The notes under the pieces: model-generated | Seen by the model: the letters and a program-made list of their open reading frames with translations, nothing else | Told to the model about the DNA's origin: nothing | The model's database searches: none | Program-made: the position numbers and the translations under genes | In this document: positions 1 to 8,654 of the stretch, in pieces | How the letters are laid out: each line of letters begins with the position of its first letter | How positions within the stretch are numbered: position 1 is the stretch's first letter | Origin: Lampropedia cohaerens | GTDB lineage: Bacteria; Pseudomonadota; Gammaproteobacteria; Burkholderiales; Burkholderiaceae_C | Direction: 5' to 3' | Length of the DNA: 64,000 nucleotides | NCBI RefSeq assembly: GCF_001005215.1 | Contig: NZ_LBNQ01000022.1 | Span: 1-64,000, forward strand

Positions 1-1
1 T

Positions 2-45
2 TGACCTGCCCCCTCCAGCCATACCAATCAGTTGGAGAGAGGTCC
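2..45. repeat. Left terminal inverted repeat of the IS3-family element
   Basis: It matches the reverse complement of 1201-1246 with a few mismatches and a small length difference. Shared blocks include TGACCTGCCCCCTC, TACCAATC and GAGGTCC. Confidence 0.85.
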
Positions 46-879
46 AAGGGTATGTAGGTTAACTGATCCTGCCTCGGTGGTTGATGGGTTGGGATTGCGG
101 TGTTTGGCGGCGAACTCAGCCGGAGAAATCCGGCCAATCGTTCCGTGCGGTCGGACCTCGTTGTAGTCCTGGCGCCAGATGGCGATGACCTCGCGGGCTT
201 GGGCCAGGGATTCGAACCAGTTCTCATTGAGGCATTCATCCCTGAACTTGCCGTTGAAGCTCTCGATGTAGGCGTTTTGAGTTGGCTTGCCTGGCTGAAT
301 CAGGATGTGCTGTATGCCTCGTGTCTGCATCCAGGCTATGAATGCTCGGCATGTGAACTCTGGGCCGTTGTCGGTCCTGATGGCCTCTGGGTAGCCCCTG
401 AATCTTGCAGCCCGCTCGAGGATGCGAGCGACGTATGCCCCAGGCATGGAAAGGTCCACAGCGATGTCGACGCACTCATGGGTGAAGTCATCGGCGATAG
501 TCAGGCATTTGATGCGGCGCCCGTTGGACAGCGAGTCGCTGACAAAGTCCAGGCTCCAGGTTTGATTGACCCGGGCAGCGGCCACCAAAGGCGTGCGCTC
601 ACCACGGTACTTCTTGCCCTTGTTGCGCTTACGAACGGCCAAGCCTTGCTCGCGATACAGGCGAAACACCTTCTTGTGATTGGTGCCTGGAAACTCTTTG
701 CGCAGCATGTCGTGCACACGACGATACCCAAAGCGCCGGCGCTCCATGGCCACTGCATGAATGCGTTCGTTCAGACGCATCGTGTGCTCATCGAGCTGCG
801 GTGGATGGCGCCAGGCGTCGCGCGACAGCCCCACAAGACGGCAAGCCCTGCGCTCGGAGATCTGGGTCTGCTCCAGCAT
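28..879 (-). CDS. IS3-family transposase OrfB (DDE integrase domain)
   Basis: This is the catalytic half of the transposase, 283 residues from the first ATG. The open frame continues upstream without a stop through residues reading ALAPQDKRKVIAR and overlaps the end of orfA, so the functional product is probably an OrfAB fusion made by -1 frameshifting, as is usual in the IS3 family. The DDE triad is visible: D in LDFVSD, D in RTDNGPEF, and E in NAYIESFNGKFRDECL, with the usual 35-residue spacing between the last two. An HTH_21-like region (RRFGYRRVHDML) precedes the rve domain. It looks intact, so the element may still be mobile. Confidence 0.93.
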   Translation of the reverse strand: MLEQTQISERRACRLVGLSRDAWRHPPQLDEHTMRLNERIHAVAMERRRFGYRRVHDMLRKEFPGTNHKKVFRLYREQGLAVRKRNKGKKYRGERTPLVAAARVNQTWSLDFVSDSLSNGRRIKCLTIADDFTHECVDIAVDLSMPGAYVARILERAARFRGYPEAIRTDNGPEFTCRAFIAWMQTRGIQHILIQPGKPTQNAYIESFNGKFRDECLNENWFESLAQAREVIAIWRQDYNEVRPHGTIGRISPAEFAAKHRNPNPSTTEAGSVNLHTLGPLSN

Positions 880-911
880 CCTGGCGATGACCTTGCGCTT
901 GTCTTGCGGGG

Positions 912-1187
912 CTAGCGCTTTACCCCGAAGCCGACCTTGAGCGCCTCAAGGTCGAGATGAGCTTCTGCCAGCAACTTCTTGAGCCTGGAGTTCTCGACCT
1001 CCAGGTCCTTCAGGCGCCGGGCCTCATCGGCTTCCATGCCGCCGTACTTGCTTCGCCACTTGTAGAACGTGGGCTCGCTGAACCCACCTTGACGGCAGAC
1101 CTCCTTGACCGGCAGGCCTGACTCGGCCTGCTTCAAGAACCCAATGATCTGCTGCTCGGTAAATCGACTCTTCCTCATGTCCGTCAT
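912..1187 (-). CDS. IS3-family transposase OrfA (helix-turn-helix)
   Basis: 91-residue DNA-binding half of the transposase. It starts MTDMRKSRFTEQQIIGFLKQ and carries the HTH_Tnp_1 pattern (SGLPVKEVCRQGGFSEPTFYKWRSKYGG), followed by a leucine-zipper-like segment (LKDLEVENSRLKKLLAEA) that mediates oligomerisation in this family. It ends VGFGVKR. Near the stop the -1 frame opens into orfB and a slippery AAAG run lies just upstream, consistent with programmed frameshifting. Confidence 0.92.
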   Translation of the reverse strand: MTDMRKSRFTEQQIIGFLKQAESGLPVKEVCRQGGFSEPTFYKWRSKYGGMEADEARRLKDLEVENSRLKKLLAEAHLDLEALKVGFGVKR

Positions 1188-1200
1188 TCTCCAAGTTGAC

Positions 1201-1246
1201 GGACCTCACTTCCATTCGATTGGTACGGCTGTGAGGGGGCAGGTCA
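1201..1246. repeat. Right terminal inverted repeat of the IS3-family element
   Basis: Imperfect inverted copy of 2-45, ending in GGGGGCAGGTCA. It marks the junction with the interrupted IS5 transposase. Confidence 0.85.
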
Positions 1247-1533
1247 GTCTCGCCGCAGAAGAACTGCCAGTATGGGTTCTCCACCCAGGTGTTGACCACC
1301 GCCTCGTCGGAGGCATCGAAGGTGTGCTGCAGGTACAGCAGCCCGGCGACCAGGCGCGGCGCCAAGGCGGGCCGCCCGCGCCCCGAAGTGAACGACACCG
1401 CGAACGTGCGCTCGATCTCGGCCCAGTCGATCAGCGCGCCCAGCCTGACCAGCGGATGCTTCATGTTGATCTGCTCGTCCAGTCGGGGGCGGAACAGTTC
1501 GCCCGTTTGCGGCTGCGAAGGCTTCGGACCCAT
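1247..1533 (-). pseudogene. IS5-type transposase, N-terminal fragment interrupted by the IS3 element
   Basis: The reading frame begins MGPKPSQPQTGELFRPR and runs through IERTFAVSFTSGRGRPALAPRLVAGLLYLQ to NPYWQFFCGET, a typical N-terminal region of IS5-family transposases (DUF772-like domain). It is cut at 1246 by the right end of the IS3 element; downstream codons in the same frame are IS3 DNA and read nonsense. A good ribosome-binding site (GGGGAG) lies 4 bases before the ATG at 1533. The remaining catalytic part should lie left of the window. Confidence 0.85.
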
Positions 1534-1673
1534 CGGACTCCCCGGAGAAATTTGCAAGAAAACAGGCACTGGCAAGACCATACCTTGCAAGTCCCGCGCC
1601 CATCAACTCGAAGAACAGCCAATCAGATCAAGGGCTTGCGAGTTGTTCAGGGCGGACTGAGTAGTTCGCCAGC

Positions 1674-1713
1674 CGTAATGAAAAAGACCGCCTCGGCGGT
1701 CTTTTTCATTACG
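1674..1713. terminator. Perfect bidirectional rho-independent terminator downstream of cydX
   Basis: Inverted repeat with 19-bp perfect arms (CGTAATGAAAAAGACCGCC and its complement) around the two bases TC. The GC core GACCGCC/GGCGGTC is flanked by A5 and T5, so it works in both directions. It closes the cyd operon on the minus strand and separates it from the IS region. Confidence 0.92.
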
Positions 1714-1737
1714 GTCATGCGCACAGGTCCACCGCAT

Positions 1738-1848
1738 TTAGCGGCTGGCGTGCTTGTCGTCGTCTTCCATCATTTCAAACCACATTGCGTTGAGCACAGC
1801 AAAAAATGCTGCAACGGGAAGACCCAGTATCCAGGCGAAGTACCACAT
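1738..1848 (-). CDS. cydX: Cytochrome bd accessory small subunit CydX
   Basis: 36 residues: a single membrane helix that starts MWYFAWILGLPVAAFFAVLN and ends with an acidic tail (MEDDDKHASR). CydX/YbgT proteins stabilise the haem groups of CydAB and are this size. I chose the ATG at 1848 because the family begins MWYF and AAGGAA lies 7 bases upstream; a longer in-frame start at 1965 would overlap cydB and add a charged, non-homologous extension. It is the last gene of the cyd operon, 76 bases after cydB, before a strong terminator. Confidence 0.93.
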   Translation of the reverse strand: MWYFAWILGLPVAAFFAVLNAMWFEMMEDDDKHASR

Positions 1849-1924
1849 TCTCAGATTCCTTTCATGAAGTCCCCGCGCAGCCCGGTCAGGCCGCGCGGCA
1901 GGAGGGGTGTGCGGCTCCTGCGCC

Positions 1925-3082
1925 CTAGTAGGCGTGGCCGCGCTCTTCTTTGATGTCCTTTTCATCGACCTTGCCGCGCATCACCGAGTACACCCAGCTG
2001 GTGTAGGCGAGGATGATGGGCAGGAAGATGATGGTGCACACCAGCATGATGAACAGGATCATGTGGCTGGAGGATGCATCCCACACCGTCAGGCTGGCCT
2101 GCGGCTGGATCGACGAGGGCAGAATGAATGGGAACATCGACACGCCCACGCTGAGGATGATGCCTGCGATGCCCACGCCGTTAGCCAGCAGCGTAAAGAG
2201 CTCCTTGCGCTTGGCAAAGCCCCAGGCCGCGGCCAGCGATCCGAGCACGCCAATGGCCGGCACCAGCCAGAGGATGGGGGCCGCGGCGTAGTTGGCAAAC
2301 CACATCTGCGCGATGCCGCCTTCGGCGGTCTTCATCATCGGGTTGGAGGGACCGGTGGTGATGACTTCGCTGGTAATGCGGTAGCCGTCGACGAACAGCC
2401 ACATCAGAATGCCGGCGAGTACATACAGCACTGGGGTGACCAAGGCGGCAATCATGCCGAAACGTCTGCTGCGCGCCTGCACCTGGCCGGATGTTTTCAT
2501 TTGCAGCCAGGCAGCGCCATGCGCTGTCAGCATGGCAACCGACACCAATCCGCAGAGGATGGCAAACGGATTGAGCAGGCCGAAGAAGGTGCCGTCGTAA
2601 TAGATCTGCATGTCCGGTTCAAGCCGGAAAGGCACACCCTGCAGCACGTTACCGATGGCCACACCGAAGATCAGAGAAGGCACGAAGCCACCGATGAACA
2701 GGCACCAGTCCCAGGTGCTGCGCCAGGTCGGGTTCTCGATCTTGCTGCGGTACTTAAAGCCCACGGGCCGCAGAATCAGCGCAAACAGGATGGCGAACAT
2801 CGCCAGGTAGAACCCCGAGAAGGACACCGCGTACAGCTGTGGCCAGGCGGCGAAGATGGCACCGCCGCCCAGGATCAGCCAGACCTGGTTGCCTTCCCAC
2901 ACTGGCCCCGTGGTGTTGAGCACCACGCGCCGCTCGACGTCGGTTCGTGCAACAAAAGGCCCGAGCGTGCCCACGCCCAGGTCAAAGCCATCGGTACAGG
3001 CAAAGCCGACAAGCAGAATGCCTAGCAGCAGCCACCAGATGACGCGCAATACGTCGTAACTGATCAGTTCGTGAAGAATCAT
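1925..3082 (-). CDS. cydB: Cytochrome bd ubiquinol oxidase subunit II
   Basis: 385 residues, the normal length. It is an integral inner-membrane protein with repeated hydrophobic helices. The N-terminal region (WWLLLGILLVGFACTDGFDLG) and the block GPVWEGNQVWLILGGGAIFAAWP are hallmarks of CydB. With CydA it forms the quinol-oxidising, oxygen-reducing terminal oxidase used under low oxygen and under nitrosative or sulfide stress. It lies 20 bases downstream of cydA, so the two are co-transcribed. Confidence 0.97.
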   Translation of the reverse strand: MILHELISYDVLRVIWWLLLGILLVGFACTDGFDLGVGTLGPFVARTDVERRVVLNTTGPVWEGNQVWLILGGGAIFAAWPQLYAVSFSGFYLAMFAILFALILRPVGFKYRSKIENPTWRSTWDWCLFIGGFVPSLIFGVAIGNVLQGVPFRLEPDMQIYYDGTFFGLLNPFAILCGLVSVAMLTAHGAAWLQMKTSGQVQARSRRFGMIAALVTPVLYVLAGILMWLFVDGYRITSEVITTGPSNPMMKTAEGGIAQMWFANYAAAPILWLVPAIGVLGSLAAAWGFAKRKELFTLLANGVGIAGIILSVGVSMFPFILPSSIQPQASLTVWDASSSHMILFIMLVCTIIFLPIILAYTSWVYSVMRGKVDEKDIKEERGHAY

Positions 3083-3102
3083 AGTGTGTCTCTCCGTAAT
3101 GC

Positions 3103-4701
3103 TCAGGAGGCCGAAGCCGGGGTGTGTTGTGGCAAGGCGTAGGGGGAAGTCTGCACTTCCTCACGATCCTGTGCATCCAGATGCGGGCCGTTGCGCACGG
3201 CCTTGAACATCAGTTTCATTTCGACCACGATCAGCACCGTGTAGATCGCCACGAATCCCAGCAAGGTCAGCAGCACGGTGCTGGCGCTCAGGTTGGAGAC
3301 TGCCACGGCCACCGGCAGAATGCCTTCGATGGCCCAGGGCTGGCGCCCGAACTCGGCGACGAACCAACCGCATTCAGCCGCAATCCACGGCAGCGGGATG
3401 GTCCAGACAGCGACGTGCAGCAGCCAGCGTGGTACGTTGTGGAGGCGGTGGCGGGCCGAGTACCAGAAGAACACGGCCGTCAGCAGGATGAAGAAGAAAC
3501 CCAGCCCAACCATGATGCGGAAGGTCCAGAACAGCGGTGCCACTTGCGGTACGGTGTCCCAGGCTGCCTTCTCAATGTGTTCGGCCGTAGCCTGGCGGGG
3601 GTCGTCGACATAACGCTTGAGCAGCAGCGCATGGCCCAGGTCACCGCTGTGGGCTTCAAAGCGTGCGCGCAGTTCGTCCGGAATGGGCTGGTGGCCCAAG
3701 GCCCGGATATCCTCCAGCACGTCATAGGCGATGATGCCGTTGGCAATGCGCCCCTTGGCCTGTTCGACCAGATTGTTGATGCCCGGGATCTCGGTGGTCA
3801 GGGAGCGTGTGCCGATCAGGCCCATGACCCAGGGAATGTGCACTGCGTAGTGGGTTTCGCGCGCTTCCTGGTCAGGAAAACCGATGGCCGTGAACGACGC
3901 GGGTGCGGGCTGCGTGTCCCACATGGCTTCAATGGCGGCCAGCTTCATGCTCTGGTGCTCGCCCGAGAGGTAGCCGCTCTCGTCGCCCAGCACCACAACC
4001 GACAGCGAGGCGGCCAGTCCGAAGGAGGCGGCCACCGTCATCGAACGCCGGGCCAGGTCGATGTGCCGACCCTTGAGCAGATACCACGCCGACACGCCGA
4101 GCACGAAGATTGCCGCAACCGTATAGCCGGCCGAGACGGTGTGCACGAACTTGGCCTGCGCCACCGGATTGAACAGCACATCGGCGAAACTCGTCACCTC
4201 CATGCGCATGGTCTGAGGATTCAGCGCCGCACCGGTGGGATTTTGCATCCAGCCGTTGGCAATCAGAATCCACAACGCCGAGAAGTTGGTGCCCAACGCC
4301 ATGAACCAGGTCACCAGCAAATGCTTGACCTTGGACAGGCGCTCCCAGCCGAAGAAGAACAGGCCGACCAGCGTGGCTTCCAGGAAGAAGGCCATCAGCC
4401 CTTCAATAGCCAGCGGCGCACCGAAGATGTCGCCAACATAGTGGCTATAGTAGCTCCAATTCATGCCGAACTGGAACTCCATGACGATGCCAGTGGCCAC
4501 GCCGATGGCGAAGTTAATGCCAAACAGCGTGCCCCAGAACTTGGTCATCTGTCGCCAGACAGGACGCTTGGTCATGACGTAAACCGTTTCCATGATCGCT
4601 AGCATGATGGACAGGCCAAGCGTCAACGGCACGAATAAAAAGTGGTACATCGCAGTCGCTGCAAATTGCAGCCGCGATAGGCCAACGATGTCGAGATCCA
4701 T
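3103..4701 (-). CDS. cydA: Cytochrome bd ubiquinol oxidase subunit I
   Basis: 532 residues. It carries the haem and quinol sites of the bd oxidase. Visible landmarks are H20 (haem b595 ligand, equivalent to E. coli H19, in TAMYHFLFVP), FVHTVSAGY (haem b558 histidine), FRIMVGLG (the Met ligand), and the Q-loop start GEHQSMKLAAIEAMW with the conserved Lys and Glu. The insert after the Q-loop start is long, as in the E. coli L-type enzyme. The start ATG at 4701 has AAAGGT upstream. The 184-base gap to cydC could hold its own promoter, but I see no clear FNR-type box there. Confidence 0.97.
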   Translation of the reverse strand: MDLDIVGLSRLQFAATAMYHFLFVPLTLGLSIMLAIMETVYVMTKRPVWRQMTKFWGTLFGINFAIGVATGIVMEFQFGMNWSYYSHYVGDIFGAPLAIEGLMAFFLEATLVGLFFFGWERLSKVKHLLVTWFMALGTNFSALWILIANGWMQNPTGAALNPQTMRMEVTSFADVLFNPVAQAKFVHTVSAGYTVAAIFVLGVSAWYLLKGRHIDLARRSMTVAASFGLAASLSVVVLGDESGYLSGEHQSMKLAAIEAMWDTQPAPASFTAIGFPDQEARETHYAVHIPWVMGLIGTRSLTTEIPGINNLVEQAKGRIANGIIAYDVLEDIRALGHQPIPDELRARFEAHSGDLGHALLLKRYVDDPRQATAEHIEKAAWDTVPQVAPLFWTFRIMVGLGFFFILLTAVFFWYSARHRLHNVPRWLLHVAVWTIPLPWIAAECGWFVAEFGRQPWAIEGILPVAVAVSNLSASTVLLTLLGFVAIYTVLIVVEMKLMFKAVRNGPHLDAQDREEVQTSPYALPQHTPASAS

Positions 4702-4885
4702 GGGGGAGACCTTTCAATGAAAAGAATGGAGCGATGAAAGCCGGGACAGACGCATCCGGTCGCAGCCTAGTGCCGGTGCGTGATTCAGGGCTTGAAAAGT
4801 TGGTGTGGCGGGCATGTCATGGCATTCACCTCTTCAATGACGTAGTGGGGTTGGGAAATGTGGGGCAGGAAAATCGGGTCATCGT

Positions 4886-6673
4886 TCAGTCCCCGCGCAG
4901 ACCCTGCAGCACCTGATCGAACGCGGCGGTGCCGCGCACCACGTGCCGTGCAATGCGCCCGTGGTGCAGTACCACCAGCCGTGTGGCCAGCGCTGCCTCG
5001 CGGCGCAGATGGGTGGCAAGGATGCAGGTCCTGCCTTCCAGCGCCTGCGCCAGGCGAGCGAGTACATCGGCAGCGGTGTCCGCATCCAGTCCATCGGTGG
5101 GCTCGTCAAGCAGCCAGAAGCTGCAATCGGTCAGAAACAGGCGTGCCAGGGCAAGTCGGCGCGCCTGTCCCTTGGACAGGCCCAGACCGGCCTCGCCCAG
5201 GATTTCGTCCAGCCCCCGACTGCGCGCAGCAATCGCATCGCGCAGGCCGGCTTGCTGCAATGCGGCCCACAGGGTGGCGTCATCGGGCTGGCGCTGCTGC
5301 AGATCAAGATTGGCGCGGACGCTGTCGCTAAAGAGCACAGTCTGTTGCGGCAGGGCCACGCAGGGCAGGGCGCGCACGATGCCCTGCGCGGCGGCAAGCT
5401 CTCCAGCAATCAATCCGAGCAGCGTAGACTTGCCGCTGCCGCTGGCGCCGACAATGGCAACGGTCTCGCCGCAGGCAACGTCCAGGCTGAGCTCGGCCAA
5501 ACGCAAGCTGCCGTCGCTGCCAGGTACGCTGGCAGCGCGCATTTGCACCGCCAGCCCGGGTGCGGGGCGGGGCAGCTGCAACAGCCCATTGATGTCGGTG
5601 GTGCCGATGGCCGTTTCGGCTGCGGTGGTGGGGGCATCGGCCAGCGGTTGGTGCAGCCGGCGCGCGGCCAGTAGCGTGGTCGCCCATTCCATCGCGCCGC
5701 GGCGCATGGCGGCAAATGGCTCCATCGCTGCCAGCGCCATCAGCACGAAGAACGCGGCGGTGGCAACGGGCACTTGCTGCACCAGCACCAGCCAAGCAGC
5801 GACTGCCACGGCTGCGGCCATGGTCAGCCCGTGCATGGCCTGCCAGGCTGCAGCGGCGATGGCGTCACATCGCTGCAGGCGCGCATCCAGATCGGCCAGA
5901 TGCGCCTCCTTACCGGTCAGGCGCTCCAGCCAGAGACCCAAGCGCCCCGCCATGGTCAGCTCGGCCTGCCCGGTGGTGATGTCCAGCGCGTGGCGGCGCA
6001 GCTGTTCGGCGTGCCGCGACTGATGCAGCGTCAGTTTCGTGGTGGCGCGCAGCAGCCACCACGTGATGCCGGTACCTGCCGCCAGCAGCCAGAGCAGGCA
6101 GGCCAGGCCCAGCCACGGGTTGTGGTAGGCCAGCCATGCGCTGATGCCCAACGAGGCCACCAGCGCCGCACAGCTGGGCACAAGCAGACGCAGATACAGC
6201 GACTCGGCCGCATTCAGATCGCGCGTAAGGCGCAGCAGCAAGCGTGAAGGCTGCAGCTGCCACAGAGGACGCTGGTCAATGCCCGCTCTGCCAAAGCTGC
6301 GAAACAGCCTCTCGCGCACGCCAACCAGCGCATTGAGGGTGGCCGAATGCGTCACAACCCGCTCGGCATAGCGCGAGCCCGTGCGTCCTAGCGCCAGCAG
6401 CCGAATGCTTGCCGAAGGGGCAAAAATGTCGAATGCCAGCGCGGTACTGACGCTCAGCCCCGCAATCGCCGTGCCGGTGATGAACCAGCCGGACACGCCC
6501 AGCAGCAAGGCGCCGGCCAGCGCCGTGCAGCAAGCCATGACTAAGCCCATCAGCATGCGTGGCGTGCGTTTCTCAAACAGGGCGCGCAGCAGTTGCGCCA
6601 TGGCGCGGCGCTTGTGGCCTCTGTCGCGTGGGGACGCCAGCGTGGCGTGAGCATTGACATGGGTGGGTTTCAT
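4886..6673 (-). CDS. cydC: Cysteine/glutathione ABC exporter subunit CydC
   Basis: 595 residues: transmembrane domain (about 25-320) and ATPase domain (about 370-590). Walker A is GASGSGKSTLLGLIAG and Walker B region WLLDEPTDGLD. The signature motif reads LSKGQ instead of the usual LSGGQ or LSGGE. CydDC exports cysteine and glutathione to the periplasm and is required for assembly of cytochrome bd. The start codon overlaps the end of cydD by 4 bases, giving tight translational coupling. Confidence 0.93.
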   Translation of the reverse strand: MKPTHVNAHATLASPRDRGHKRRAMAQLLRALFEKRTPRMLMGLVMACCTALAGALLLGVSGWFITGTAIAGLSVSTALAFDIFAPSASIRLLALGRTGSRYAERVVTHSATLNALVGVRERLFRSFGRAGIDQRPLWQLQPSRLLLRLTRDLNAAESLYLRLLVPSCAALVASLGISAWLAYHNPWLGLACLLWLLAAGTGITWWLLRATTKLTLHQSRHAEQLRRHALDITTGQAELTMAGRLGLWLERLTGKEAHLADLDARLQRCDAIAAAAWQAMHGLTMAAAVAVAAWLVLVQQVPVATAAFFVLMALAAMEPFAAMRRGAMEWATTLLAARRLHQPLADAPTTAAETAIGTTDINGLLQLPRPAPGLAVQMRAASVPGSDGSLRLAELSLDVACGETVAIVGASGSGKSTLLGLIAGELAAAQGIVRALPCVALPQQTVLFSDSVRANLDLQQRQPDDATLWAALQQAGLRDAIAARSRGLDEILGEAGLGLSKGQARRLALARLFLTDCSFWLLDEPTDGLDADTAADVLARLAQALEGRTCILATHLRREAALATRLVVLHHGRIARHVVRGTAAFDQVLQGLRGD

Positions 6674-8418
6674 GCTTGCACCTCCGGACTTTGCGCAGCA
6701 TGGCCGTGCGCCGGGCCGAGCAACTGGGCGTGCCCATGCCCGTCGAGTGTGAGCGTGTAAGGCAGCGCCGCCATCAGCAGGGGATCGTGCGTGGCGACCA
6801 GCAGGGTCTTGCCGATCGCCAGTCGCATGATGGTGGCGCGCACCAATGCGGCGGTTTCGCCGTCCAGATGTGCGGTGGGCTCGTCGAGCAGGAGCAGATC
6901 GCAGCCGGCATGCAGCTGCAGGCGAGCCAGTGCCAGTCGAAGCGCCTCGCCCCCCGACAGTCCGCTGCCAGCCTCGCCAAGCCTGCGACCGGCGAGATGC
7001 TCCAGTCCCACTGCCTGCAGCGTGCGCGCGTCGGCAGCAGGGTCGGCACTGTCACCCCAATGCAGATTGCGCTGCAGAGAGCCGCTGACGAAGTGGGGCT
7101 GTGCACCCAGCCACCCCATGCGCTGGCGCAGCACGGGCGCACTGTGCGCAGTCAGAGGAATTCCGCCGATGCGCACCTCGCCACGCTCAGCCGCCACCAG
7201 ACCTGCCACCAGGGCCAGCAACATGCTTTTGCCACTGCCGCTTGGGCCGGTGACGGCGACGTGCGCGCCAGCAGGAATGCTGACCGTGAGGCTGTGACGG
7301 TGCGCCAGCGCGTTGTGCTGTTCTGCGGCTGGCGCCAGCGCCGGGCGCACGCCTTGCAGCTCGACCTGGGGAGCGTTGCGGGGATCGGTCACGGCGGGCA
7401 CAGTGACTTCGGCGCCGGCTGCGGGAGGGCCGTTGTCGACCATCGGTGCCAGCCCGTCAAGCAGTGTCTGCATGGTCTGCACGGCGGCCTTGCCGTTGGC
7501 ACGGTCATGCCAGACCGCAGAGAGTTCGCGCAATGGTTCGAAGAATGCCGGCGCCAGCATCAGCACGAACAGGCCGGCATGCAGACTCAGTCGGCCGTTC
7601 CAGGCACCAAATGGCAACTGCCCCAAAAGGTGAAAGCCGACGTAGACCGCAACCAGTGCCACTCCCAACGCGGAGAAAAGCTCCAGCACCGCGGACGAGA
7701 GCATGGCTACGCGCAGCACGCGCATGGTCTTGCGGGCCACGCGCTGGCCCAGCGCGGTCAGGCGAGCGGCTGTGGCATCCACGGCACGCATGGCGCGCAG
7801 TGTGGGCAACCCGCGCAGCCGCTCCAGCAGGTGACCGTGCAGTTGGCCGAGCACTTCCAGCTGCTCTTCGCTGATGGCCTGGGCGCGCCAGCCAATGATC
7901 GCCATGAACAGCGGAATCAGGGGCGCGGCCAGCAGCAGCAACAGCGCAGCGACCCAGCTATGCCAGGCCACGAACAGCAAAATCACTGGCGTGGCAATCA
8001 TCACGCGCCACTGCGCTGCCTGGTAGCGTGCCAGCCAGGGCACCACTGCCTCGGCCTGTTCCATCCAGGCGCTGGTGATCTGTCCGGAGGGTGGGCGCCG
8101 CGCGTCCAGCGGGGATGTGTTGCGAAGGCGCTCCCCCAACGCCTTGCGCAAGGCCGTCAGGGTGCGACGCGCGTGCCCATAAGTGGCGCGCACCCCCCAG
8201 TACTCCAGGGCGGCGCGCAGTAAGCCCAGCAAGGCCACCGCGAGGGCAGCCTGCCAGATCGGCGTCAGCACATCGGCAGCCGCCAGTGCGCCACCGACTT
8301 CGTAATCCATCAAGTCGGCAATGGTGCCGGCGATCAGCCAGGCCTGTGCGATCCACACGAGCGCAGCCACGCCTTGCAGGGCGTAATGCCACGATGCGCG
8401 GGGGGAACTGCTGTTCAT
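6670..8418 (-). CDS. cydD: Cysteine/glutathione ABC exporter subunit CydD
   Basis: 582 residues from the ATG at 8418 (a TTG at 8433 would add five residues). It has an ABC transmembrane domain followed by an ATPase: Walker A GPSGSGKSMLLALVAG, signature LSGGEALRLALAR, Walker B LLLLDEPTAHLD. It forms a heterodimer with CydC. It is the first gene of the cydDCABX operon. Neither start has a strong Shine-Dalgarno sequence. A 24-bp palindrome lies 13-36 bases upstream of the ATG. Confidence 0.92.
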   Translation of the reverse strand: MNSSSPRASWHYALQGVAALVWIAQAWLIAGTIADLMDYEVGGALAAADVLTPIWQAALAVALLGLLRAALEYWGVRATYGHARRTLTALRKALGERLRNTSPLDARRPPSGQITSAWMEQAEAVVPWLARYQAAQWRVMIATPVILLFVAWHSWVAALLLLLAAPLIPLFMAIIGWRAQAISEEQLEVLGQLHGHLLERLRGLPTLRAMRAVDATAARLTALGQRVARKTMRVLRVAMLSSAVLELFSALGVALVAVYVGFHLLGQLPFGAWNGRLSLHAGLFVLMLAPAFFEPLRELSAVWHDRANGKAAVQTMQTLLDGLAPMVDNGPPAAGAEVTVPAVTDPRNAPQVELQGVRPALAPAAEQHNALAHRHSLTVSIPAGAHVAVTGPSGSGKSMLLALVAGLVAAERGEVRIGGIPLTAHSAPVLRQRMGWLGAQPHFVSGSLQRNLHWGDSADPAADARTLQAVGLEHLAGRRLGEAGSGLSGGEALRLALARLQLHAGCDLLLLDEPTAHLDGETAALVRATIMRLAIGKTLLVATHDPLLMAALPYTLTLDGHGHAQLLGPAHGHAAQSPEVQA

Positions 8419-8430
8419 GATGAATTGGTG

Positions 8431-8459
8431 CAATTTCAGGAATTACTGAAATTGTAGCA
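8431..8459 (-). promoter_or_regulatory. Palindromic operator overlapping the putative cydD -10 box
   Basis: CAATTTCAG and CTGAAATTG (9-bp perfect arms, 6-base spacer) occupy 8431-8454. On the minus strand TGCTACAAT at 8451-8459 looks like an extended -10 element; its last four bases are inside the palindrome. A dimeric repressor bound here would block the cyd promoter. It does not match an FNR box (TTGAT-N4-ATCAA), so the regulator is unknown. A weaker dyad, CAATG-N4-CATTG, lies at 8468-8481. Confidence 0.5.
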
Positions 8460-8654
8460 ATACACACAATGTTTACATTGGCTTCGCCCAGTGGATCGCT
8501 CGGGATCCTCGCTGAACAGCGACGTGGCGACGGCGCTGCTGTCACCTGCGTGTCACGCATGCGCAGAGAGACCACCCTGAGACAGGGCGTGAGCGTCAGC
8601 GCGTGGAATGTGTCCGCCTCGCGGCGCTGGAGGCAGCAAGGCAACGCTGGCTGG

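Larger units (their letters stand above)
2..1246 (-). mobile_element. IS3-family insertion sequence (IS407-like group)
   Basis: A complete element of about 1245 bp with orfA and orfB on the minus strand. The ends are long imperfect inverted repeats: the left end begins TGACCTGCCCCCTC and the right end, read on the minus strand, also begins TGACCTGCCCCCTC, and similarity continues for about 45 bp. The element starts TG and ends CA as expected of the IS3 family. It lies inside an IS5-type transposase gene, whose N-terminal part resumes at 1247. The right flank is GTCT; a 4-bp target duplication would need GTCT immediately left of position 2, and base 1 is T, which is consistent, but the other three bases are outside the window. 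The group name is an inference from protein style. Confidence 0.9.

Noticed and set aside
1738-1965. 75-codon version of cydX
   Set aside because: The extra N-terminal part overlaps cydB, is charged and is not found in CydX proteins; the MWYF start has its own ribosome-binding site.
4702-4885. FNR/ANR box in front of cydA
   Set aside because: I looked for TTGAT-N4-ATCAA and found no acceptable match.
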